Part shown: positions 8,726 through 17,283 of the stretch, piece after piece | How positions within the stretch are numbered: the stretch's first letter is position 1 | Layout of the letters: the number at the start of each line of letters is the position of its first letter | Assembly (NCBI GenBank): GCA_021827985.1 | Contig: JAKATL010000002.1 | Span: 62,001-126,000, forward strand | Source of the DNA: a bacterium | GTDB lineage: Bacteria; Chloroflexota; Dormibacteria; Aeolococcales; Bog-877 | Direction: 5' to 3' | Length of the DNA stretch: 64,000 bases | Notes under the pieces: model-generated | Told to the model about the DNA's origin: nothing | The model's database searches: none | The model's input: the letters and a program-made list of their open reading frames with translations, nothing else | Made by a program: the position numbers and the translations under genes

Positions 8726-8996
8726 TGTTACCGAATCGTTCGTCCGCCAACAGCGCGAGCACCCGGCCGATGGCTATCTCGGCGCTGAACCGGCCCTCGC
8801 CCATCACCACGCCGCCCCAGAGCAGGACTGGGATGCGCTGCCCGAACGTTTCCTCTCTGTGGGTATCGGACTCCACGCTCATCTCGTCGAGGCGCAGGCC
8901 ATGAAGCGCGGCCAGCATGGCCAGCGGTCCCCGGACCCCGTCACAAAGGTGGCAGCCGGGCCGGGTGAGGAGGATCAGAGACGGCTCACCCGACAC
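8712..8996 (-). CDS. Glutaredoxin/thioredoxin-like protein (DUF836 type)
   Basis: A 94-residue protein with a thioredoxin-fold start, LILLTRPGCHLCDGVRGPL. The CHLC redox motif (about residues 14-17) is typical of the small glutaredoxin-like DUF836 family, and a cis-proline-like RIPVLLWGG follows at the expected distance. It is probably a small cytosolic thiol redox protein. The GTG start at 8996 overlaps the preceding gene's stop by 11 bases and places CxxC near the N-terminus as expected. The upstream extension of this open frame is the shadow of the membrane-protein gene. Confidence 0.78.
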   Translation of the reverse strand: MSGEPSLILLTRPGCHLCDGVRGPLAMLAALHGLRLDEMSVESDTHREETFGQRIPVLLWGGVVMGEGRFSAEIAIGRVLALLADERFGNSAEP

Positions 8997-9585
8997 CCCA
9001 GCTCTCCAGCAGCCCGAGATAACGGCGACGCCAGGCTTCGGCCACGGCGGCGAACAATGTCCAGGCCGCCGCCTCGGCCAGCACACCGGGGAGGGTGTCC
9101 GCTGCCAGGCGGCTGCCGGAGAGGCTGATGGCGGCGTAGAGGCAGAGGCGAACCACGGCCACCGCTCCCAGCACTCGGGCCGCGTCGCTCGAGGCCAGGA
9201 CCCACGACCGCTCACGGCGGAGGCCAGCCCGGAGTCGCGAGGCTGAGGGGGGGCGGTCGGATGACGCGCTCCAGGATGGCTCGGGCGGGGCGGATCGGAG
9301 GCGCAGCCAACCTAGGGTGGCGAGGATGGTGGCCGCCAGCACCGGCGGCAGAGCCTGCCATGGCGCTCCCAGACGGAGGAACTCCTGCCAGCCCGAGAGC
9401 CTTCCCCCCGCGGCAAAGACCCCCTGATAATGCATCTGCAACAGAAAGGACGCCAGGGAGACGGCCGCGCCCAGGGAGAGGGCCACGATGACCGTCAGCC
9501 CCTGGCGGCTGGAGAAGACCTGCCAGAGCCGAGCCCTACCGTCGGGGATTCGAGACGCCGCCCATCTGGCCCGGAGTCCTGCCAT
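8986..9585 (-). CDS. Membrane protein of unknown function
   Basis: A 199-residue protein without a recognised family. It has four likely membrane segments: GLTVIVALSLGAAVSLASFLL (split by glycines), ALPPVLAATILATLGWL, LGAVAVVRLCLYAAISLSG and VLAEAAAWTLFAAVAEAW. A basic, Ser/Pro-rich loop lies in the middle and a short basic C-terminus follows. I chose the ATG at 9585 because upstream residues in this frame look non-coding. It lies between the luciferase-like pseudogene (28 bases upstream) and the thioredoxin-like gene, which it overlaps, so it belongs to this minus-strand operon. Confidence 0.6.
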   Translation of the reverse strand: MAGLRARWAASRIPDGRARLWQVFSSRQGLTVIVALSLGAAVSLASFLLQMHYQGVFAAGGRLSGWQEFLRLGAPWQALPPVLAATILATLGWLRLRSAPPEPSWSASSDRPPSASRLRAGLRRERSWVLASSDAARVLGAVAVVRLCLYAAISLSGSRLAADTLPGVLAEAAAWTLFAAVAEAWRRRYLGLLESWGVG

Positions 9586-9613
9586 CACCCGGAGTCTATC
9601 CCCGATTGCCCGG

Positions 9614-10447
9614 CTACGAAGGAGGGCCGGCGCCGACCACCTGCTCGATGTTGGATGCGCTGATCCCCTCCGGGCCCAGCCACTCCAGCCACCAGGTGGC
9701 GCCGGCGGCCTCAAGTCCCGCGAGCGGAGATCGCGCGCTGGCCGGCCAGGCCCAGTTGGCGTGGGTCACCACGAGATCGGCATCTGGTGAGTCGCCCAGG
9801 TCCAGAAGCGCGGACCGGACCGCGCCGACCTGGTCGGGAGTAGGGGGTGGGGGTGGCCAGCCGCCCCCGAATATCGGGAAGCACCCCTCTAGGGCCGCGG
9901 CACGCCGCAAGGTTCGGCGATGGGGCCAGCGGCATGCGGCCCAGGTGGGGATCAGGTCTTGCATTGGGCGGGGGAGGAACGCCGGAGAGTCGACCCGGTG
10001 GACGGCTCCGAAGCGGTGGACCGGCGCCCCCGCCCACAGGGAGCGGATGATGGCCAGGCCCTCGTCGAGGGCCGCCGCACGAAGGGCCCTGGAAGCAGGG
10101 TCTGCGAAAGCGCTGAACTCCCCCCACCCGTCGTCACCGAGCCCCACGCCGAACACCAGCCGTCCGCCGGAGAGGCGATCCAGTGTCGCCGTTTGGCGCG
10201 CTAGCATCCAGGGCCGGCGCCGCGCCACGGGGGTGACCATGGCCCCGATCCGAATTCGCCCCGTGAGCGCCGCCACCCTGGCCAGGGTCACCCACGGGTC
10301 CGCCATGGGGGTTCCGGGGTCGGCCAGGATGTGGTCCCAGAGAAAGAGGCCATCCCAGCCGGCCCACTAGGCGCTCAAGGCCAGCTCCGCCACTCGCCGC
10401 GGGTCGGAGAACTCCCCGAAGGGCGCCAGGAACAATCCCCTTCGCAT
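9614..10447 (-). pseudogene. Luciferase-like (LLM) F420-type oxidoreductase with in-frame amber stop
   Basis: The frame from ATG 10447 encodes MRRGLFLAPFGEFSDP, VAELALSA, then TAG at 10367-10369, then WAGWDGLFLWDHILADPG and a further 230 residues typical of the luciferase-like family. These include RIRIGAMVTPVARRRPW and TLDRLSGGRLVFGVGLGDDG. The protein would be about 277 residues, near the normal length for the short LLM subgroup. In relatives the stop position is usually Glu (A-x-E-x-AGWDG), and GAG to TAG is one base. No other disruption is visible, so this is either a recent pseudogene, a sequencing error or a stop that is read through. A GATACT -10 element lies 7 bases before the start. 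Confidence 0.75.
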
Positions 10448-10454
10448 GGCCTCA

Positions 10455-10460
10455 AGTATC
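10455..10460 (-). promoter_or_regulatory. -10 element upstream of the LLM pseudogene
   Basis: GATACT on the minus strand, 7 bases before the ATG at 10447. Leaderless geometry. Confidence 0.35.
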
Positions 10461-10522
10461 CGCCCCCGGGACCTTGGAAATTGGGCGCCTAGAATCGACG
10501 GCAGTCCAACCCGTATTGGGGG

Positions 10523-11509
10523 ATGCCCGACCTGATGAGCCGGCTGCGGATCGCCACCTACAACATCCTTTCCGGCGGTGGGAGCCGCTGGGCCGCCATC
10601 GCGGAGATGGTCCAGGCGATCGATGCTGACGTCCTTGCACTTCAGGAGATCGAGGACCCCCGGCCGATGTACGGCCTTGCCGACCGCCTCGGCTACCGGG
10701 CCGTGTTCGGACGGGCCCCCCGCTTCCGGCACCAGGGGCTTCTGAGCCGCCTGCCGCTACGGGAATGGCGCAACCACCAGGATCCCCGGGCCTTCCCGCG
10801 CAACTCCCTGGAGGTCTCCCTCGACCTCCCGGGCGGCCCCGTCGCCCTCCACACTGTCCACCTAACCGCCGCCTTCCAGCGCCGTGGACGAGCAGAGCCG
10901 GACCGCCTACGTGAACTGGGAGCTGTGCGCGAGCAGGCCCGAGAGGGCAACCCCGACCGCCACGTGATACTGGGTGACTTCAACTCCCTCGCGCCTGGGG
11001 AGCGAGTCGATGCAGCGGGTTTCCTTTCGCTCCTGTCTGATTGGCGGCGGTCCGGAGCTTTGGAAAGGTACGGGACCCTGGGACCGGTGCCAGGTCGGCG
11101 CCAGGCGGCGGTTGGGGCGGGCGGGGGGACGGATCTGGACCTCTCGCCCGTGGCCAGGGAGGGGATGCCGCGCCTCCCCTGGGTGCTCCAGCCGCTGGTC
11201 GAGTTCGTGCCTAAGGGTGACGCGACCGATCTGGTGGTGGGTGCCATGATGCCCCGAGAGGTGGTGAGCGAGATGCTGGCCGCCGGGTACGTCGACTGCC
11301 TGCGCCGACTGCATCCCCAGGGTGATGAGTTCACCTGTCCCACCTACCACCCAGCGGTGCGCATCGACTATCTATTCGCGACCCCCGTCCTGGCCGACCG
11401 GCTCGTCGCCTGCGAGGTGGTTGGCAGGCAGGGTCCCTTGGCCGAGGTGGCGCGGCGGGCCAGCGACCACTTCCCCGTGGTGGCGGAGTTTCTCCTCGAG
11501 CCCGGCTGA
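10523..11509 (+). CDS. Endonuclease/exonuclease/phosphatase (EEP) family hydrolase
   Basis: A 328-residue metal-dependent phosphoesterase of the EEP (DNase I-like) fold. Visible motifs in order: RIATYNILSGG (Asn of strand 1), DVLALQEIED (metal-binding Glu), LHTVHL (His), HVILGDFNS (Asp/Asn pair), IDYLFAT, and RASDHFPVVAEF (terminal catalytic Asp-His). All catalytic positions are present. The substrate could be nucleic acid, a phospholipid or an inositol phosphate; an unusual insert at about 175-260 makes a precise call unsafe. No signal peptide. A TAGAAT -10 element is at 10490-10495. The start may be ATG 10523 or ATG 10535. Confidence 0.82.
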   Translation: MPDLMSRLRIATYNILSGGGSRWAAIAEMVQAIDADVLALQEIEDPRPMYGLADRLGYRAVFGRAPRFRHQGLLSRLPLREWRNHQDPRAFPRNSLEVSLDLPGGPVALHTVHLTAAFQRRGRAEPDRLRELGAVREQAREGNPDRHVILGDFNSLAPGERVDAAGFLSLLSDWRRSGALERYGTLGPVPGRRQAAVGAGGGTDLDLSPVAREGMPRLPWVLQPLVEFVPKGDATDLVVGAMMPREVVSEMLAAGYVDCLRRLHPQGDEFTCPTYHPAVRIDYLFATPVLADRLVACEVVGRQGPLAEVARRASDHFPVVAEFLLEPG

Positions 11510-11567
11510 GCCGGATAGGTCGGCTAGGCGCTCGACTCTAGCCCCGGGAGCGGCCGATCACTCCACA

Positions 11568-11573
11568 TATACT
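11568..11573 (+). promoter_or_regulatory. -10 element of the MTAP-like/menG operon
   Basis: TATACT, 6 bases before the GTG at 11580. Leaderless geometry; no Shine-Dalgarno sequence is present. Confidence 0.5.
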
Positions 11574-11579
11574 CGGCTG

Positions 11580-12473
11580 GTGGAAATTCGTGACCAGGCA
11601 GCGCCGCTGCCTCGGGCCGAGTACGCCCTGCTGGGCCGCTCGGGGACCGAGCCGGCAGGGCTTCCCGGCACCGACCCCAGGATCTCCGTGGTGCTTGGCC
11701 CCACCGCCTTCCCCACACCCTTTGGCTCGACTCCTGACCTGGAGTTCCTCACCCTTCGGACCGATTCGGGCGAGCTCCGCCGCCTGATCTTCGTCCGTCC
11801 GGCGCCGACGCCAGCTCCTGCCCTCGAGCCCGGGCTGCCGGGGAGGGAGCACCGGAGTCTAGCCCTCTTCTGGGCGCTGCGGGAAGCTGGGGTCGTGCGA
11901 GTCGTGGCCGAGTCCGGCGCCGCCAGCATCACCCAGCACTTCCACCCTCGAGATCTGGTCATACCCCATGACTTCATCGACTTCACCCCGCAGCGGTCGG
12001 GATGGCTCTCCCCGGGCCGCCCCGTGTCGATGCGGGAACCGTTTTGCCCCGACATCCGCGAAGTGCTTTGGCAGCGCTCGCGGCGCTTCGCCGCCGAGAA
12101 GGCGACCCGCGCCTTCAACCGCGCCGTCCACGCCTCGGTGGAGGGGCCACGGGCCGAAACGGCCGCTGAGGTGGCGGCGCTCGCGCGACTTGGCGGCGAC
12201 GTGATCAGCCAGGGGGTCACTCCCGATGTCTATCTGGCCCGGGAGATCGGTGCTTGCTTCGGGACCGTGGAGATGGTCTTGAACTACGCCGAGGGTGTCC
12301 GACCGGAGTGGGACTTCGAGCTGCTCCGGGCCATCATCCGCGAGGGGGCCGAGGAGCTGGGCAAGGTGGCTCTGGACGCGCTGGCGGCGCTGCCGGCAGA
12401 GCGGACCTGTCTCTGCGCCGCCAGCCCCGCCACGCCTGAGGGAACTACGGCCGAAGGTTTGCTCAGCGCATGA
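11580..12473 (+). CDS. Purine nucleoside / methylthioadenosine phosphorylase-like protein
   Basis: A 297-residue protein of the PNP/MTAP fold. Recognisable segments: VVLGPTAFPTPFGSTPDLEF, SLALFWALREAGVVRVVAESGAAS, the MTAP signature-like LVIPHDFIDFTPQR (about 127-140), SMREPFCPDIREVL and VEGPRAETAAEVAAL. Typical MTAP residues are altered: the phosphate-binding RHGxGH segment reads VRPAP and the GMTxxPE segment reads SQGVTPDVY. The substrate, or even phosphorolysis itself, is therefore uncertain. The GTG at 11580 is the first plausible start; longer frames run back through the EEP gene. It overlaps menG by 4 bases (ATGA), so a link to menaquinone, for example futalosine-type nucleoside cleavage, is possible but unproven. 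Confidence 0.7.
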   Translation: MEIRDQAAPLPRAEYALLGRSGTEPAGLPGTDPRISVVLGPTAFPTPFGSTPDLEFLTLRTDSGELRRLIFVRPAPTPAPALEPGLPGREHRSLALFWALREAGVVRVVAESGAASITQHFHPRDLVIPHDFIDFTPQRSGWLSPGRPVSMREPFCPDIREVLWQRSRRFAAEKATRAFNRAVHASVEGPRAETAAEVAALARLGGDVISQGVTPDVYLAREIGACFGTVEMVLNYAEGVRPEWDFELLRAIIREGAEELGKVALDALAALPAERTCLCAASPATPEGTTAEGLLSA

Positions 12474-13195
12474 CGGTGGAGGCGGCGGAGGAAGTCCTGC
12501 CCACCGCGGGTCGGCCTGAGGCCCCTGCTGTCCGGGCGATGTTCGGCGGCATCGCTGGCCGATACGACCTACTCAACGCGGTTCTCAGCCTGGGAGAGGA
12601 CCGCCGATGGCGTAGGCGGGCGGCACAGCTGACGCGGCTCCGGCGGGGGGGCAGGGCCCTGGACGTGTGCACCGGCACCGGGGCCTTGGCGCGTCTGCTC
12701 TGGCGCCGGGTGGGCCCGTCAGGCTTGGTGCTCGGTGTGGACATCACGGAGGAGATGCTTTCTCGGGCTGCCCGGGCGCTCCCGGAGGTGGAGTTCCGGG
12801 TCGGGGACGCCCTGGAGCTGCCCGTGCGAGAGCGGGATTTCGACGCCGTGACCATGGCCTTCGGGCTGCGCAACATCGCCGATCACCAGAGGGCACTGCG
12901 CGAGGTCTGGCGGGTCCTGCGCCCCGGGGGGCGGGTGGTGATCCTGGAGTTCAGCTCGCCTCGGGCGCTGATGCGGCCCCTTTATCGCGAGTACAGCCGG
13001 CTGGTGATCCCCAAGGTGGCGAGGCTCCTCCTGGGACGCACCGGGGCGTACCGCTATCTCACCTCCTCCATCTCCGCCTTTCCCGGGCCCGAGGTGGTCG
13101 CAGGCTGGCTGCGGGACGCGGGCTTCGAGAGGGTGAGCTACCAGCGCATGACACTGGGGATCGTGGCCCTCCACACAGGGCGCCGCCCGGCCTGA
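12470..13195 (+). CDS. menG: Demethylmenaquinone methyltransferase MenG/UbiE
   Basis: A 241-residue SAM-dependent methyltransferase that does the last C-methylation of menaquinone at the membrane. It has the UbiE hallmarks: MFGGIAGRYDLLNAVLSLGEDRRWRR at the N-terminus (about 24-49, split here by function), the SAM-binding ALDVCTGTGALA (about 63-74), VLGVDITEEML, FDAVTMAFGLRNIADHQRALRE and RPGGRVVILEFS. The C-terminus YRYLTSSISAFPGPEVVAGWL is also typical. Start ATG overlaps the previous stop (ATGA). It implies a menaquinone-based respiratory chain. A hairpin follows 8 bases after the stop. Confidence 0.93.
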   Translation: MTVEAAEEVLPTAGRPEAPAVRAMFGGIAGRYDLLNAVLSLGEDRRWRRRAAQLTRLRRGGRALDVCTGTGALARLLWRRVGPSGLVLGVDITEEMLSRAARALPEVEFRVGDALELPVRERDFDAVTMAFGLRNIADHQRALREVWRVLRPGGRVVILEFSSPRALMRPLYREYSRLVIPKVARLLLGRTGAYRYLTSSISAFPGPEVVAGWLRDAGFERVSYQRMTLGIVALHTGRRPA

Positions 13196-13203
13196 GCCAC
13201 CCG

Positions 13204-13220
13204 GCCGCTCTCTTAGCGGC
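13204..13220 (+). terminator. Hairpin after menG
   Basis: GCCGCT-CTCTT-AGCGGC, a perfect 6-bp stem with a 5-base loop just past the menG stop. No U-tract, so its strength is uncertain. Confidence 0.4.
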
Positions 13221-13266
13221 TAAGTGAGTTAGAGTTGGGCGCGACAGCCATGGGGAGAAGCGTCAG

Positions 13267-14937
13267 TTGATTCGCGCGCTGGTGATGGCCGCCGGGCCTG
13301 AGCTGGAGGCCATGGAGCCCTGGCTCTCCTACCTCCGTGAGACGAAGGAGGTGGAGACCAGGGTGATCAGCAGCCCCGAGGAGCTGGCCTCTCTCGAGAG
13401 GGCTGACGTGGTCGTGGCCCATGATCCGTCCGGAGCTTTGGGGGGGGCCGCAGAGGCCGGCATCGCCGACTTCCTTACCTCCGGCGGAGGGCTGGTTTCC
13501 CTGCACTGCACCAGCGCCATCTGGAGCCGGGGGCCACGTCTCGGCCCGCTGATCGGCGCGGCGGCCGACCGGCTTCCAGCCGGCGCACTGGTGGTCGACG
13601 TCGAGCGTTCGGACCACGACATCACCCGGAGGTCTCCGACCTCGTTCACGGTCCTCGACTCCGGATTCACGGTCGAGGACGCTGGGGCGAACGGTGCCGA
13701 GGCTGAGGTTCTGCTGAGCACGACCTGGAGGTCGGGGCGGAGACCTCTCGCCACGGTCCGCCGTGCCGGTTCCGGCCGGTTCGTGCACTTCGGGCTGGGT
13801 GGCGCGGCCTCCACCTTTCAGTCGCCCTCGGTCCAGGATCTGCTCTACCGGGGTGTGCGCCACGCCGCCGGCCGGTCCGAGGGCTCACCCGTGGGGGTCG
13901 GGCTGGTGGGTTTCGGGGCTATCGGTCCCGAACACCTGTCGGCGATCTCGGCCGTCCCGGGCCTGAGTGTGGCGGCGGTCGCCGACCACTCCCCGGAGCG
14001 GTTGAAAGCAGCCATCGCGCTGGCCCCCGAGGCGGCCCCGGCCGACGGTCTGGACGAGCTGCTGGACAACCCCGCGGTAGGCGCGGTGGTGATCTCCACT
14101 CCGCCGAACACCCACTTCGCCCTGGCGCGGCGCGCCCTGGAGGCCGGCCGCCACGTGATCGTGGAGAAGCCCTTCTGTCTCACCGTGGCGGAGGCGGATC
14201 AGCTCCTGGAGGCCGCAGCGGGCGCGCAGCGTACCCTCACCGTCTACCAGAGTCGTCGCTGGGATCCGGACTTCATGGCCCTTCGAGAGCTGGTGGAGAC
14301 AGGCCAGCTGGGGAGGGTCTTCCACCTTGAGGCCTTTGTCGGCGGCTTCGAGCACCCCTGCCATTTCTGGCACTCCGATTCCAGGGTGAGCGGGGGCGTG
14401 ATCTTCGACTGGGGCGCGCACTACCTCGACTGGATCCTGCAACTGCTCCCTGGGCGGGTGGTCGAGGTGAGCGCATCGAGCCAGAAGCTGATCTGGCTGG
14501 ACGTGACCAACGAGGACCATTTCGTGCTCAGGATGACCTTCGAAGACGGGGCCAGCGCTGACTTCATCCACTCCGACATCGCCGCCGCTCGGAAGCCGAA
14601 GTGGTACCTCCTGGGTACGGAGGGGGCGGCGGTCGGGCTCTGGCGAGAGGAGAGCCGGCTGGTGGCCACCCCAACCGGGGTCACAGAGGTCCAGGTGCCG
14701 GTCGCCGACCTGCCCTGCGAGCTCCATCTCCTGCGGCCGGGACCGGCCGGCCGCAGTCACGACCAGCGGGTGGCCCTTCCCACCGCCCCGCCCCAGGCCT
14801 TCTACCGGAACTTGGCGGGCCACCTGCTGGCCCGGGAGCCGCTGGCGGTCACACCGGAGACGGCGCGACGCAACATCGCCATCATGGAGTCGGCGATGCG
14901 CGCCACCAGTAACGGTCCGCAGCGGGTCAGGATCTGA
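13267..14937 (+). CDS. ThuA-like domain fused to Gfo/Idh/MocA oxidoreductase
   Basis: A 556-residue two-domain protein. Residues 1 to about 205 resemble the ThuA/glutamine-amidotransferase-like fold: ADVVVAHDPSG, FLTSGGGLVSLHC (nucleophile-elbow region) and GSGRFVHFGLGG. Residues about 212-555 are a complete NAD(P)-dependent sugar or polyol dehydrogenase of the Gfo/Idh/MocA family. They show VGLVGFGAIGPEHL (dinucleotide fold), AVVISTPPNTHF, the catalytic-lysine motif VEKPF and FDWGAHYLDWILQL. ThuA and MocA-type proteins are often neighbours in sugar operons; here they are fused. The TTG start at 13267 has GGGGAGAA 7 bases upstream. The next gene is a second Gfo/Idh/MocA enzyme. Confidence 0.85.
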   Translation: MIRALVMAAGPELEAMEPWLSYLRETKEVETRVISSPEELASLERADVVVAHDPSGALGGAAEAGIADFLTSGGGLVSLHCTSAIWSRGPRLGPLIGAAADRLPAGALVVDVERSDHDITRRSPTSFTVLDSGFTVEDAGANGAEAEVLLSTTWRSGRRPLATVRRAGSGRFVHFGLGGAASTFQSPSVQDLLYRGVRHAAGRSEGSPVGVGLVGFGAIGPEHLSAISAVPGLSVAAVADHSPERLKAAIALAPEAAPADGLDELLDNPAVGAVVISTPPNTHFALARRALEAGRHVIVEKPFCLTVAEADQLLEAAAGAQRTLTVYQSRRWDPDFMALRELVETGQLGRVFHLEAFVGGFEHPCHFWHSDSRVSGGVIFDWGAHYLDWILQLLPGRVVEVSASSQKLIWLDVTNEDHFVLRMTFEDGASADFIHSDIAAARKPKWYLLGTEGAAVGLWREESRLVATPTGVTEVQVPVADLPCELHLLRPGPAGRSHDQRVALPTAPPQAFYRNLAGHLLAREPLAVTPETARRNIAIMESAMRATSNGPQRVRI

Positions 14938-15935
14938 CCGTACCTCTCCGCTGGGGGGTCTTGGGCGCGGCCCGGATCGCCTGGGCCGCAGTCGTGCCGG
15001 CGATCCGGGCCGCGGGCGGGGAGGTGGTCGCCGTCGGCAGCCGTGACCCGGAGCGCGCCGAGAAGATGGCCCGGGAGCTGGGGATCCCGGAGGCCCATCC
15101 AAGCTACGAGGCCGTCCTGGCCTCCCCCTTGGACTGCATCTACCTGCCGCTGCCCAACTCCCTGCACCTTGAATGGGCGGTGCGGGCCCTGGCCGCTGGG
15201 AAGCACGTCCTGTGCGAGAAGCCGCTGGCACTCAGCGCGGATGAGGCGCTGGCCATGGACCGGGCGGCGCGCAGCCACGGCGGTGTCCTGGCTGAAGCGT
15301 TGATGTACCGCTATCACCCTCGCTGGCAGGAGGCTCTCCGCCTTCTCCGCTCAGGGGTTATCGGGGAGCCGCGGCACGTGGCGGGCAGCTTCGCCTTCCC
15401 GCTGGTGCCCGGGGACGACTACCGCTGGCACGCCGAGTTGGGCGGCGGCGCGCTCTACGACGTGGGCACCTACCTCATCAGTGCCAGCCGACAGGTTTTC
15501 GGGGCGGAGCCGCTCCGCGTTCTGGCCCGGGTCCGACTCCGCGAGGGCGTGGATGTCCGCTGCGATCTGCTGTTGGACTTCGGAGAGCTGGGGTCGGCGG
15601 CCCTGGGGTGTGGCTTCGACCGCGGGGAGAGCCAGTGGCTTCGTGTGGAGGGAGCGGACGGCGCCCTGCGCATCCCACTTCCCTTCACCGCCTGGACGGG
15701 GCAGCAGGTCCCGCTGTACCTGGAGCGCTCGCCGGCTGGCCCCGGGAAGCGGATCGAGACTTCCGCGGCAGACCCCTACCGGGAGATGGCGGACCACTTC
15801 ATGCGGACGGTCAGAACCCGGGAGCAGCCGCGCACCTCGGCCCGGGAGGCGGCCGCCAACCTGGCGGTGATGGACGCCTGCCGGAGCAGCATGGAGAGCG
15901 GAGCGGCGGCTCTTGTGGTCATGCCGCCAGGGTGA
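14934..15935 (+). CDS. Gfo/Idh/MocA family oxidoreductase
   Basis: An about 333-residue NAD(P)-dependent dehydrogenase. It shows LRWGVLGAARIAWAAVVPAI (Rossmann start), AVGSRDPERAEKMARELGI, DCIYLPLPNSLH, the catalytic HVLCEKPLAL, EALMYRYHPRWQ and GGGALYDVGTYLI. Start: the frame is closed upstream by a TAA at 14910, and the only ATG/GTG/TTG before the Rossmann strand is a TTG at 14961 that would delete that strand. The natural N-terminus TVPLRWGVLG is reached only from CTG at 14934, which overlaps the preceding stop as CTGA. I prefer this CTG start. It probably acts with the upstream fused protein on a sugar or inositol-like substrate. Confidence 0.85.
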   Translation: MTVPLRWGVLGAARIAWAAVVPAIRAAGGEVVAVGSRDPERAEKMARELGIPEAHPSYEAVLASPLDCIYLPLPNSLHLEWAVRALAAGKHVLCEKPLALSADEALAMDRAARSHGGVLAEALMYRYHPRWQEALRLLRSGVIGEPRHVAGSFAFPLVPGDDYRWHAELGGGALYDVGTYLISASRQVFGAEPLRVLARVRLREGVDVRCDLLLDFGELGSAALGCGFDRGESQWLRVEGADGALRIPLPFTAWTGQQVPLYLERSPAGPGKRIETSAADPYREMADHFMRTVRTREQPRTSAREAAANLAVMDACRSSMESGAAALVVMPPG

Positions 15936-17283
15936 CCGTGCAATCCGGCGTTAAGATCCGGAGCCGAACCCCGCCCGGGTAGGCGCCGGCGAGCTGGGCG
16001 CAACCACCAAGGAGGTGCGGCGAGGGCAGGCTGGCGGGCCAGGCGACATCGGCCACGGCCGGGCTGGAGACCTCTGCGAACCTCGCCGCGAGTACGCGTC
16101 GCGAGGTGGAGTAGTCCATGGACAGGAGCCGACCCGGGGCGGCTTGTACGTACGGCTGGGAGAGGGTGTCCAGCCAGGCGCGGTCGACCGGCCCAGTTCC
16201 GGTGCGCACCCCCCACCCGGCCGGGTCATCCCACTGCCACCAGGCCCAACCGGTCCGGTACTGGTCGGAGAGCGCGATCTCGGTTAGTGCCCAGGAGGTG
16301 GCCCCGGGGAGCTGATGGTCGATCCCCAGCTCCCCGGTCCAGTAGGCGGCTGGTATCTGGGCGGCCTCGGAGATGCCCTGGGTTAGTTCGGATCGAAGTG
16401 GGGCGGATTGGCCGTGAAACGACCCGCCGATGAGGCTGCCCGCGTACAGGTGGGTGGAGAAGACGAGGTCGGGGGCGCGCAGGGGGTCCACCCGGGTGGG
16501 GAGGTCCCCGAAGAGGTCACCCTCGATGATGAAGAGGTGGTTGGGGTCTACCTGGGCGATCTCCCGGATCCCGGCCGCATAGAAGGGAAACAGAATCCGG
16601 GGCGCGAAGATGCCTGGTGGCACCGGCAGTGGGTGGGGCTCGTTGTACAGGTCGAACCCGGCTACGGCGGAGTCGCCGGCCAGCGGCCTCGCCAGCACCC
16701 GCCAAGCCTGCCAGTAGAGACGCTGCCAGTTGGGGTACAGCCAGAAGAACGCCAGGTCGGCGTTCACCGCCGGGGAGAGGTGCCGCTGCCAGGCGGCGGG
16801 GACCACGGGGAAGTGCCAGTCGGGGAGAGCCGGGAGGGTGAGCCAGCTGGGCGCCCCGCTCCCGCCGAAAGCCACCCCGAAGTCCTCAGTGTGCAGGTCG
16901 AGGACCGTGTACAGTCCAGCCCGGGCGCACAGGTCGACCATCGCCTCCACCTTCCGCAGGTAGCTCTGGCTGAACCTCCCCGGCCGCGGCTCCAGAAGGG
17001 ACCAGGACACCGGGATCCGGACCACGTCGAACCCCTGAGCACGCATCAGCAGGGCGTCCCGCAGGGTGAGGGGAGGAGGCAGCGGCGATCTCCCGCTCTG
17101 CAGCAGGGCGTCGTCGTTGAAGCCCCGAAGGATCACCGACTCCCCCTGGCTGTTGGTGATCTGGCCGCCGCGGACACTGAGCCAGGGGAGGTTGCCCGCG
17201 GGCGGCCTTTTCGGCTGGAAGGAGGCCGCCAGAGTCGGGAGCGGGGAGAGGACGATCGCGCCCAGGGCAACGACCGCGAGCAC
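15919..17283 (-). CDS. Secreted or membrane-anchored GH5-type glycoside hydrolase (endoglycoceramidase-like)
   Basis: A glycosidase of clan GH-A, family 5. It shows LSVRGGQITNSQGESVILRG (substrate-loop strand), FDVVRIPVSWSLLEPRPG, LYTVLDLHTEDFG, the acid/base motif FDLYNEPHPLP and the nucleophile motif WTGELGIDHQ, then WAWWQWDDP. This pattern is closest to endoglycoceramidase/cellulase-like GH5. The C-terminal 80 residues form a beta-sandwich-like domain. A hydrophobic signal or anchor segment (LVLAVVALGAIVLSPLPTLAA) is present. The start is unresolved: coding-like sequence with a basic n-region extends to about 17360, but the only standard starts are GTG 17283, inside the signal, and GTG 17526, well inside the upstream gene. 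It overlaps the convergent oxidoreductase gene by 17 bases. Confidence 0.78.
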   Translation of the reverse strand: MLAVVALGAIVLSPLPTLAASFQPKRPPAGNLPWLSVRGGQITNSQGESVILRGFNDDALLQSGRSPLPPPLTLRDALLMRAQGFDVVRIPVSWSLLEPRPGRFSQSYLRKVEAMVDLCARAGLYTVLDLHTEDFGVAFGGSGAPSWLTLPALPDWHFPVVPAAWQRHLSPAVNADLAFFWLYPNWQRLYWQAWRVLARPLAGDSAVAGFDLYNEPHPLPVPPGIFAPRILFPFYAAGIREIAQVDPNHLFIIEGDLFGDLPTRVDPLRAPDLVFSTHLYAGSLIGGSFHGQSAPLRSELTQGISEAAQIPAAYWTGELGIDHQLPGATSWALTEIALSDQYRTGWAWWQWDDPAGWGVRTGTGPVDRAWLDTLSQPYVQAAPGRLLSMDYSTSRRVLAARFAEVSSPAVADVAWPASLPSPHLLGGCAQLAGAYPGGVRLRILTPDCTVTLAA

